DNA from: Dysosmobacter acutus | GTDB lineage: Bacteria; Bacillota; Clostridia; Oscillospirales; Oscillospiraceae | Reading direction: 5' to 3' | Assembly: GCF_018919205.1 (NCBI RefSeq) | Contig: NZ_JAHLQN010000001.1 | Coordinates: 682,001-746,000, forward strand | DNA length: 64,000 nt | Part shown: one piece after another, positions 42,636 through 50,018 of the stretch | How the letters are laid out: every line of letters starts with the position of its first letter | Numbering within the stretch: the stretch's first letter is position 1 | Notes under the pieces: model-generated | Database searches by the model: none | Told to the model about the DNA's origin: nothing | The model's input: the letters and a program-made list of their open reading frames with translations, nothing else | Program-made: the position numbers and the translations under genes

Positions 42636-43052
42636 TCAGTTCAGCTTTTCCAGGACTATCTCCGCCGCCTTTTCCACCAGAGCGGAAACCGGCAGGTCCT
42701 CGGCGCCCACTACCAACTTGCTGCACCGGCCTCCCACCGGCAGCAGGAGCTTTTCTCCGGGGCTTTGGCCCACGGCCACAGCCATAGCGGGGGTAATCTC
42801 CCCCAAGAGGGAGTCGGCAATGACAATGCCGATGGGACCGACGATCAGTTCCGCCGTTCGGCAGCATACCATCACTGCGTTTTCTCCGGTGGCAATGTGG
42901 TCCGGCTTTGCCTTGGCCATGGCGGAAGTGGCCAGGCCGTTGGTGCCCACGGCGGTGATCTCCGCGGATTGGCAGCGGGCGCGGATGGCCTCGATGAGAC
43001 TGCGGCCCAGCTTCCCACCCTGGCCGTCGATGACTAAAATCCTACTTCGCAT
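42636..43052 (-). CDS. DUF3842 family protein
   Basis: A 138-residue protein starting MRSRILVIDGQGGKLGR, the conserved opening of DUF3842, with TAVGTNGLATSAM and a GPIGIVIADSLLGEITP core. It looks like a small Rossmann-type domain with unknown ligand and function. The ATG at 43052 follows GGAGGGATTCAAAG. A 59-residue gene lies 51 bp upstream in the same direction. Confidence 0.85.
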   Translation of the reverse strand: MRSRILVIDGQGGKLGRSLIEAIRARCQSAEITAVGTNGLATSAMAKAKPDHIATGENAVMVCCRTAELIVGPIGIVIADSLLGEITPAMAVAVGQSPGEKLLLPVGGRCSKLVVGAEDLPVSALVEKAAEIVLEKLN

Positions 43053-43103
43053 CTTTGAATCCCTCCCGCCCTCAGTATAGCAAAGAGGGGTGGTCAATCG
43101 CAA

Positions 43104-43283
43104 CTACTTTTCCCCGCCCAGGGAGGAAATGATTTGGCGGACCTCCTGAATGGATTCGGACAAGGCGCTGAGGCGGGCCGGGTCCACGCTCTCACCGGCC
43201 TCCGACAAGTGCTGGGCCGCCTGCTCCATCTGGGATAGAAGCGGTGTAACAGCGGACTCAATTTGATCCTGCCAATCGCTCAT
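43104..43283 (-). CDS. Small 59-residue helical protein
   Basis: A 59-residue protein, acidic and probably wholly helical (MSDWQDQIESAVTPLL and ALSESIQEVRQIISSL). It has a strong ribosome site (GGGAGG, 9 bases before the ATG) and the same direction as the DUF3842 gene. I do not recognise a family. The coding start and ribosome site are the main evidence that it is real. Confidence 0.65.
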   Translation of the reverse strand: MSDWQDQIESAVTPLLSQMEQAAQHLSEAGESVDPARLSALSESIQEVRQIISSLGGEK

Positions 43284-43419
43284 AAAATCGACCTCCCATT
43301 CAGAATGTCTGCAACAGGTGAATCCGCCTATTTATACCCAGTATACACGAGCGGAAAAAGTACATTGTGTCGAAACTTGTCGAACTTCCTTCCGAAAGGA
43401 CGAAGCCCGCGTGAAAATC

Positions 43420-43448
43420 TTGTGTTTCTCCGCTTCGCGTGCTACACT
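43420..43448 (+). promoter_or_regulatory. Promoter of the MBL hydrolase gene
   Basis: -35 TTGTGT (43420-43425) and -10 TACACT (43443-43448), 17-bp spacer, only 24 bp before the first start codon. Confidence 0.65.
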
Positions 43449-43471
43449 TGGAAAAACCGGAGGCAGGAGGG

Positions 43472-44362
43472 ATGTACGTGTATGAATTGATTCAGGCCGG
43501 TGAGCGCACCTACTATGTGGACAGCCCATCCAAGGTGGGCATCTGCCGGATGGAGGGGAATGAGGTCTGCCTCATAGACAGCGGCAGCGACAAGGACGGA
43601 GCCAAAAAAGTTCTGCGCCATCTGGAGACCAGGGGCTGGAAGGCATCCAGACTGCTTTGCACCCATTCCCACGCCGACCACACCGGCGGGGCCGCGCTGC
43701 TGCGCCAGCGCACAGGCTGCCGTGTCTTTGTGCCCGGAGTGGACCTGGACTTTACCCGCCACCCGGTGTTAGAGCCCTCCTTCCTCTATGGAGGATATCC
43801 CGCAAAAGCGCTGCGGAACAAGTTCCTGATGGCTCAGCCCTGCGACGCGGAGGAGCTGACGGAGCACGTGCTGCCGGAGGGATTGGAGCTGCTGCGCATA
43901 GACGGCCACTCTTTTTCCATGGTGGCCTTCCGGACAGGGGACGACGTGTGGTTTTTAGCCGACAGCGTGGCAAGCGAAGCGGTGCTCAAAAAATATCACA
44001 TCCCGTTTGTCTATGATGTGGAGGGGTATCTCAGGGGCCTGGACCAGGTGGAGCGCCTCTCCGGACGCCTCTTTGTCCCGTCCCACGCCCCCGCGGCCGG
44101 GGATATCCGCCCCTTGGTTCAGTCCAACCGGGCCAAGGTGGTGGAGATTCTGAAGGCCGTGGAGGAACTGTGCATCCATGGGGCTTCTTTTGAAGAGGTG
44201 CTGAAAGGGCTGTTCGACCGGTACGGCCTGGCCATGGACTGGAACCAGTATGTGCTGGTGGGGAGCACGGTGCGCTCCTGTCTGAGCTTTTTATTGGACC
44301 GGGGCGTGTTGGAGACGCGGTTTGCGGACAACCGGCTGGTGTGGCGGACAGCTGAAAAATAG
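43472..44362 (+). CDS. MBL-fold hydrolase
   Basis: A 296-residue metallo-beta-lactamase-fold protein. The metal motif THSHADH and downstream IDGHSF, LADSV and PSHAP ligands are present. A C-terminal helical extension (about 215-296) is longer than in the small hydrolases. The substrate is unknown. The ATG at 43472 lies very close to AGGAGG; the GTG at 43478 has better spacing (7 bp) and may be the true start. Confidence 0.85.
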   Translation: MYVYELIQAGERTYYVDSPSKVGICRMEGNEVCLIDSGSDKDGAKKVLRHLETRGWKASRLLCTHSHADHTGGAALLRQRTGCRVFVPGVDLDFTRHPVLEPSFLYGGYPAKALRNKFLMAQPCDAEELTEHVLPEGLELLRIDGHSFSMVAFRTGDDVWFLADSVASEAVLKKYHIPFVYDVEGYLRGLDQVERLSGRLFVPSHAPAAGDIRPLVQSNRAKVVEILKAVEELCIHGASFEEVLKGLFDRYGLAMDWNQYVLVGSTVRSCLSFLLDRGVLETRFADNRLVWRTAEK

Positions 44363-44364
44363 GG

Positions 44365-44393
44365 AAGAGGCCGGATGCTCCGGCCTCTTTTTT
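44365..44393. terminator. Bidirectional terminator
   Basis: AAGAGGCCGGA (44365-44375) pairs with 44379-44389 and is flanked by T on both strands. It ends the MBL gene and probably the B12 operon from the other side. Confidence 0.88.
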
Positions 44394-44421
44394 ACGCGGA
44401 AATTGGCGGGGAAACCCACCT

Positions 44422-46782
44422 TTAAGAGGAGAGTATGCCGTATTTCACCTTGACCCGCTCCAGCTTCTCCACCACCGGATCGGCAAAAAAGTAGAGAAAT
44501 AGCGCGGTTGCCCCCGCGTGGAGGAGATTGAAGGGCAGCCCTGTCAGGTAATAGGAGCACAGGGCTCCCCAGCTGGGCTGGGCCAGCCACATCAGCGCCG
44601 AGCCGGTGTCCAGCAGAAGCCCGCAGACCGCCAGGGCGGCAAAGGCGCCGTACACGCACAGCGCCAGACGGTGTTTTGGCCTTCCCCGGAACAGGAGGCC
44701 CGCCAGAAAGCCCGCCAGGCCAAAGGAAAACATCTGCCACGGCGTCCAGGGGCCTTGGCCGAAAAACAGGTTGGAGGCAAACATGGTCAGCGCGCCCACC
44801 AAAAATCCGCTTTCCGGGCCGAAGCAAGCCCCTGCCACCACGCACAGTGCCGCCACCGGCTTCACCTGCGGCAGCATGTACAGCGCCGCCCGGCCGACCA
44901 CGCCAAGGGCGCACAGCACGGAGAGCAGGAGAATCTCCCGGGCCCGGGGCCTGCGGCGTTCCATGGCAAAGAAAAAGGGAAACATGGACTCCAGGATTAC
45001 AGCGAGGCTGATGAAATAGTACTTCCTGTCCTCCAGCAAAAAGACGCCGGCCGCCACAGTGGCGGGGATCAGAAGGAGAAACGTGAGATAGGCGGCCGGA
45101 TGGAGGGGCCGCTTTTTCGCGGCTTTGGGCGGTGGACCCGCCGGCGCTTCCACAGCCTGGGGCGGAAGGGGCGGCGGAAGGGGGGGATCCTCCTTCCCGC
45201 CGCAGACCGCGATCAGCTCCTCCGGCAGCAGCGCTCCGGGGACAATGGACCGGGCCAGCCGCCCGGCCGCCGTGGTATAGGTGGCGTTGGCGGAGAACAG
45301 GCGGCGGGGCGTACCCTCGCTGACCGCGGACCCGTCAAAGAGAAAGACACACCGGTGGGCGCAGCGGACGCAGAAGTCGATGTCGTGGGAGGCAAGCACC
45401 ACTGTGACTCCCTGGCTGCCCAGCCGCTCCAGGATGGCGCGGAGAGACCCGCGGAAAGATTCATCCAGACCATGGGTGGGTTCGTCCAACAGCAGCAGCT
45501 CCGGCCGACGCAGCAGCACCTTGGCCAGGGCGGCGCGCTGCTGCTCCCCGCCAGAGAGGTCGTAGGGGTGGCGGCAAAGCAGATGCCGAAGCCCGCAGAG
45601 TTCCACCACCTCATCAACGCGCGCGTCCGGCTCCGACAGCTCCGCCGCCGCAGCCCGAAGGTCTGCCTCCACGGTTTTGGCGGTAAAGAGGAGCTGGGGG
45701 TCCTGGGGCAGGAGGCCCGCCGAGGCCGGGGCGCAGCGGCGCACCGCGCCCCGCTGGGGCTGGAGCTGGCCGCAGAGCATCCGCAGCAACGTGCTTTTTC
45801 CGCCGCCGTTGCCGCCCACCACGGCAAGGCACTCACCCCGGCCCACGGTGAGGGACAGCCCCCGCAGCACGTCGGCGCTCTCCCGCTCGTAGCGAAACCA
45901 TGCCTCCTCCACCCGGAGGAGAGGCGTCGTTTCCGGCCGGGGGCGCTCAGGCGGAAGCGGAAGGCCGTGGGGCGTCTTCAGAAGAAAGGAGCGGCCCTCG
46001 GCAATGGTGACGGGGCAGGGCAGAGGGGAGTCCAGTCCGGCCCAAAGGCGCATGGGCGCGGGCAGGGCCGCGCATAGGGGATGGCGGAGGGCGCGCAGCG
46101 CCGCTCCCGCCTCCCGTGGCGTCCCGTCGGCGATGACCCGGCCGCCCTCCAGGGCCAGAAGGCGGCCGGACAGAGGCACCGATTCCTCCAAGTGGTGTTC
46201 CGAGAGCAAAATGGCCGTGCCAAGCTCCCGGTTCAGCCGGCTCAGGGCCTCAAGGAAGTGGGCGGAGGCCACAGGGTCCAGCTGGGCGGTGGGCTCATCT
46301 AAGAGCAGCAGCTCCGGCTGCATCACCACGGCGGAGGCCAGGGAAAGCAATTGTTTCTGACCGCCGGAGAGGCTGGCCACCTCCCGGTGGAACCAGTGCT
46401 GGATGCCGAAAAAGGAGGCGGTTTCCGCCACCCGGGAGCGGATTTCCCCGGTGGGAAGGCCCAGGTTCTCCAGTCCGAAGGCCAGCTCATGCCACACCTT
46501 GTCGGTGACGGTTCCATTTTCCGGCGACTGGCCCACAAAGCCGATCAGAGCGCTGTCCTCACGGAGGGAGAGACTGGCCTGCCCCGCCAGAAGCCGCTTT
46601 CCCGTGAGGACACCCGCGGGGGTCAGAGAGGGCTTCAGACAGCGCAGCAGCGTGGTCTTGCCGCTGCCGGAGAGGCCGCAGAGGGTGATGAATTCACCCG
46701 GCGCCACAGTGAGCGACACGTCCCGCAGGGCCGGGGCGGCGGAGCCGGGATAGGTGAAATTCAGATGTTCAAGCGTGACCAG
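44422..46782 (-). CDS. ECF transporter fusion: two ATPase domains plus S component (predicted corrinoid transporter)
   Basis: A 786-residue fusion. ATPase 1 (about 1-270) has Walker A GLSGSGKT (36-43), SLSGGQKQ and LLLLDEPTAQLD. ATPase 2 (about 300-530) has GGNGGGKST, DLSGGEQQR and LLLLDEPTHGLD. A Pro-rich linker leads to an S-component domain with about six helices (about 585-786). No ATG/GTG/TTG fits the domain start; CTG at 46782 stands 7 bp after AAAGGAGG, and the frame beyond it lies inside ecfT. Last gene of the B12-riboswitch operon, overlapping ecfT by 22 bp. Confidence 0.88.
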   Translation of the reverse strand: MVTLEHLNFTYPGSAAPALRDVSLTVAPGEFITLCGLSGSGKTTLLRCLKPSLTPAGVLTGKRLLAGQASLSLREDSALIGFVGQSPENGTVTDKVWHELAFGLENLGLPTGEIRSRVAETASFFGIQHWFHREVASLSGGQKQLLSLASAVVMQPELLLLDEPTAQLDPVASAHFLEALSRLNRELGTAILLSEHHLEESVPLSGRLLALEGGRVIADGTPREAGAALRALRHPLCAALPAPMRLWAGLDSPLPCPVTIAEGRSFLLKTPHGLPLPPERPRPETTPLLRVEEAWFRYERESADVLRGLSLTVGRGECLAVVGGNGGGKSTLLRMLCGQLQPQRGAVRRCAPASAGLLPQDPQLLFTAKTVEADLRAAAAELSEPDARVDEVVELCGLRHLLCRHPYDLSGGEQQRAALAKVLLRRPELLLLDEPTHGLDESFRGSLRAILERLGSQGVTVVLASHDIDFCVRCAHRCVFLFDGSAVSEGTPRRLFSANATYTTAAGRLARSIVPGALLPEELIAVCGGKEDPPLPPPLPPQAVEAPAGPPPKAAKKRPLHPAAYLTFLLLIPATVAAGVFLLEDRKYYFISLAVILESMFPFFFAMERRRPRAREILLLSVLCALGVVGRAALYMLPQVKPVAALCVVAGACFGPESGFLVGALTMFASNLFFGQGPWTPWQMFSFGLAGFLAGLLFRGRPKHRLALCVYGAFAALAVCGLLLDTGSALMWLAQPSWGALCSYYLTGLPFNLLHAGATALFLYFFADPVVEKLERVKVKYGILSS

Positions 46783-47636
46783 ATCCGTTCCTCCTTTCGC
46801 TCCAGACAGACCGGGACGAGGCAAATCGACAGGTAGGCGCAGACGGAAAGGGCGGTGAGCCAGTCCAGTGTTCCGCCCAGGGCGGGATAGTAGGTCCACT
46901 TCAAGCCGCCCCATGCGGCAGTCGCCGCGGTGAGCGCAAGCAGGGCGGAGAGGAGAAGCAGAAGGCTCTTGTCCCGCGTTTCCAGGCGGTAGAGGGAGAA
47001 GGCGGTGCGCTCAGGAAGGCCGTAGCCCCTGGCGCGCATGGAATCCGCCGTCTCCACCGCGTTTTCCAGCGCCCAGGTCAAGAGGATGGAGAGGGTTCCC
47101 GCCCCGGCGCGGACGCGATCCAAGAGACCCCGGGGCGGACCAAATAATCCCCGCTGGGCTTGGGCGATGCGCTGGGCCTGGCGGCGGAACCGGGGAATGA
47201 AGCGCAGCGTCATGGAGAGCAGCAGCGAGAGAGACGGAGCCGCCCGGCCAAAGAGGTAGAGCACCTTGTCCGAGGTCATCACATGGCTGAGGCAGGCGCA
47301 CCAGAGCAAAACCGACGAGAGCATCCACGCGGAGGCCAGGCCGAAGGCCAGCGACTCCAGCGTCAGTGGGTTTCCGGAGGGGAGATACGTCAGAATGGTA
47401 ACGCCCCGGTGGTTGAAGGCCGGGTTGAGAATCAGCGCCATCAGTCCAACCGGCGCGATCCACGCAAGCCGCCGGAGGGTCTCCCGCCTGCCCAACAGCG
47501 TAACGGCGCAGCAGAGGGCGCCAAAAAAGCCGACCGCCAGCAGCGCCGGATGCATCACCACGGCGCCAAAGCCCAGCACGGACCCAAAGTAGAGCAGGCT
47601 GACGGCCGGATGCACGGAGTCAAAGGCCCGGCTCAT
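46761..47636 (-). CDS. ecfT: ECF transporter transmembrane component EcfT
   Basis: A 291-residue membrane protein with about six helices. The EcfT coupling motif is SMRARGYG (the A-R-G signature), preceded by the LRFIPRFRRQAQRIAQAQ segment. It joins the two ATPase domains to the S component. The ATG at 47636 overlaps the stop of the DUF4430 lipoprotein gene (ATGA). Being dedicated to this operon, it makes the system a group I, self-contained ECF transporter. Confidence 0.92.
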   Translation of the reverse strand: MSRAFDSVHPAVSLLYFGSVLGFGAVVMHPALLAVGFFGALCCAVTLLGRRETLRRLAWIAPVGLMALILNPAFNHRGVTILTYLPSGNPLTLESLAFGLASAWMLSSVLLWCACLSHVMTSDKVLYLFGRAAPSLSLLLSMTLRFIPRFRRQAQRIAQAQRGLFGPPRGLLDRVRAGAGTLSILLTWALENAVETADSMRARGYGLPERTAFSLYRLETRDKSLLLLLSALLALTAATAAWGGLKWTYYPALGGTLDWLTALSVCAYLSICLVPVCLERKEERIWSRLNI

Positions 47637-48382
47637 GACCACGCTCCGTTGTCTCCGCCCACATCCGCGCCCAAGTCGCAGGTGTACTGCCAGACCACGC
47701 TGTCCCCGTCCTGAAGCGCATAGCGGGAGGAACCGTAGTTGGGAAACTCCCCGTTGACGGAGTAGACCCAGCCGGAGAGAGGGCCGCCGTCGAATTCATA
47801 GAGGTTACCGATGCCCTCGATGTAGGCAGAGTGGTAGAGGGGCGTGTTGACGTATTCAAGGTGGGTCTTGGAGGAGCGCATCTCGCGGAGCAGCACGTCA
47901 AAGACGCTCTCCCCCTCGGTAAAGGACACGGTCTGCTCGGCCCACAGCACGCCGTCGGAGGGCACCAGGTCCCGCTTGGCCTCCTCCATGTCCTCAAGGT
48001 GATCCAACAGTGTGTCACAGCAGACCACAAGGGTGCAGGTGGGGGAAGCCTCTTCCTCTTGGGGCGTGTCGGCGCCCCCGGAAGAGGCGCCGGGAGAAAT
48101 CGCACCGGGGGAGGGTGCTCCGGAGGCGGGCCTATTAGATGAAACCGACGGCGCGGAGGCTGATGGCGCATCTTCCTTTCCGGATGCGTCGGAGGGCGCG
48201 GAAGGCGCGATCTCCATTTCAGAGGAAGCCTCTTCAGAGAAGGTGGGGGCGGACGCGGACTCTGAGGATGCGGGCGGGACCGCGGAATGAGACAAGAGGC
48301 CGTCATGGGGCTCCGCGCCGCATCCTGTGAGAAGGCTCAGCGCCAGCAGCAGGGCCAGGGAGGCGGAAATCAATCGGTTCAA
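47633..48382 (-). CDS. DUF4430 lipoprotein (predicted membrane-proximal corrinoid binder)
   Basis: A 249-residue protein. The lipobox LLTGC puts the lipidated Cys at 21; a long Ser/Pro/Ala-rich stalk (25-115) leads to a DUF4430 domain (about 117-245) with ESVFDVLLREM, GGPLSGWVYSVNG and DGDSVVWQYT. DUF4430 matches the beta domain of intrinsic factor and transcobalamin. It would hand ligand to the ECF transporter. The start is TTG at 48382, 8 bp after GGAAGG. Confidence 0.85.
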   Translation of the reverse strand: MNRLISASLALLLALSLLTGCGAEPHDGLLSHSAVPPASSESASAPTFSEEASSEMEIAPSAPSDASGKEDAPSASAPSVSSNRPASGAPSPGAISPGASSGGADTPQEEEASPTCTLVVCCDTLLDHLEDMEEAKRDLVPSDGVLWAEQTVSFTEGESVFDVLLREMRSSKTHLEYVNTPLYHSAYIEGIGNLYEFDGGPLSGWVYSVNGEFPNYGSSRYALQDGDSVVWQYTCDLGADVGGDNGAWS

Positions 48383-48400
48383 ATCATTTTCCTTCCTTTT

Positions 48401-50005
48401 CTATTGGACAAACGGACTTTTCAGCAATGCATAGACGCTTTCGGCGATCTCCAGCCGGGTGATGGGATCTCCGGGCCGGATTTCACGCTCCACGCCGCCC
48501 AAAAGACCGTTTTGCAGACACAGCGCCAAAGAGGGCGCGGCCCACTGGCCGCAGCGCCCCGAGTCCTGATACCGGCCCAGAATGGAGCGCTGACAGGAGG
48601 AGCTGAAGCCCACGGCACGCATGGAGGCGAACTGGGCGGCGCGGGCGATCATCACCGCGGCCTCCTGCCGGGTGATGGTGCCGTTGGGCGTGAAGGCGGT
48701 TAAGGAAGTGCCCTTCACGATGCCGCAGTTATAGAGCGGCGCCACATAGGGGGCGCACCAGGCGGGGAGTTCGGTGAACGGGGTCTTCTCCCCGTTGCCG
48801 TCAAGCCCCAGGGCGCGGCAGAGAACGGCGCAGAACTCCGCGCGGGTCATGGAGTCGCCGGGGGCGAAGGAGCCGTCGCCGCGGCCGGTGAACACGCCCC
48901 GCCGGGTCAGCACCTCCACGGCTTCCCGCTGGGTCTTGGTGAGGCTGTCCAAGTCCGGATAGCTCACCAGCAGGTTGGCCTCGGCAGGCAGATGGACCGC
49001 CGGATTGAACTGAAGCGGCCCGCCGTCGCCGCCCACGCCCATGTGGTAAAAGGAGGAGAGACCCGCGTTCTGGCGCATGAGGCCGGAGAGGGCGCACAGG
49101 GCCTGTTCTGTGGCCATCTGGTCGGCGCCACCCCCGGCGGTGTGGGCAAAGGACCCGTCGCCGCGGGCAAAGCGCAGCAGAGCGTCTACCGGAGTTTTGC
49201 CGCTGCGGGTGAGGAGGGACTGCTCCTTTCCCAACGCCGAGAGGGCCATGACCACCTGAGCGCAGGACTCGGCATTGGCGGGGGTTCCGAAGGAGCCGTC
49301 CTCCTGCTGAAGCCCGGCAAGACACTTCAGCCCTGCTTCAATGGCGCTGTCCACTCGGGCCTCCGATCCCTGACTGGGGGAGAGGGCCGTCAGCGCCATG
49401 GCGGTCAGGTCCGCATCGGCCGGCTCCCGTCCGGCAAGCGACCAACCCCCGCTGGGAAGCTGGGCAGCAAGCACCTCCTCTTGATACCAGTCCAGGGCCG
49501 GGACCACGGTTCCATCAGCATCCGCGTCGTAGAGCGCGCACTGGTCCAGGGCCTGGGCGGCGATCAGGGCCCAGACGGCCCCGTTGATGCCCTGACGGGT
49601 GACGGCGGAGCGGTCCGAAATCGGTGTGAGCAGGTCGCAGCCGCCCACAGAGCGCGCATCGGCGCCTATGGCGGCAAGGGCCAGGACCACCCGGCTGTAT
49701 TCGGTGTATTTGGTGGTGCTGAGCACCCCGCCGTTTTCCCGCAAAGCGGCGGCTGCGCGCTGGAGATAGCCGTCATACCAGGACTGGGACGGAGCGGTAT
49801 CCCATCCGCCCCGGCTCAGGGCCAGTACCGCCCACTCGCCGCCGATGGAGCCCACCGTGGGCTCAGGAACTGCTTTCAGGACATAGGAGGCGGTTTTTTC
49901 CGCCGCCGCCTTCACATCAGACGGCTCAGCGGCCGGAACGACCGCTGTGGAGCTGAAGGCCACAATCAGCGCCAGCAGCAGCGCGTGGTGAGAACGGAGT
50001 TTCAT
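48401..50005 (-). CDS. SLH-anchored alpha/alpha-barrel surface protein
   Basis: A 534-residue secreted protein. The signal peptide (1-26) is followed by an alpha/alpha barrel of the prenyltransferase/squalene-cyclase type (about 30-330) with repeated QLPSGGWS, QQEDGSFGTP and ARGDGSFAHT turns, and then SLH repeats (about 360-530: LTRRGVFTGRGDGSF). The same barrel forms the alpha domain of intrinsic factor and transcobalamin. It lies 18 bp before the lipoprotein gene. It probably binds or presents corrinoid on the cell surface; catalysis is unlikely but not excluded. Confidence 0.85.
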   Translation of the reverse strand: MKLRSHHALLLALIVAFSSTAVVPAAEPSDVKAAAEKTASYVLKAVPEPTVGSIGGEWAVLALSRGGWDTAPSQSWYDGYLQRAAAALRENGGVLSTTKYTEYSRVVLALAAIGADARSVGGCDLLTPISDRSAVTRQGINGAVWALIAAQALDQCALYDADADGTVVPALDWYQEEVLAAQLPSGGWSLAGREPADADLTAMALTALSPSQGSEARVDSAIEAGLKCLAGLQQEDGSFGTPANAESCAQVVMALSALGKEQSLLTRSGKTPVDALLRFARGDGSFAHTAGGGADQMATEQALCALSGLMRQNAGLSSFYHMGVGGDGGPLQFNPAVHLPAEANLLVSYPDLDSLTKTQREAVEVLTRRGVFTGRGDGSFAPGDSMTRAEFCAVLCRALGLDGNGEKTPFTELPAWCAPYVAPLYNCGIVKGTSLTAFTPNGTITRQEAAVMIARAAQFASMRAVGFSSSCQRSILGRYQDSGRCGQWAAPSLALCLQNGLLGGVEREIRPGDPITRLEIAESVYALLKSPFVQ

Positions 50006-50018
50006 AAATTTCCTCTTT

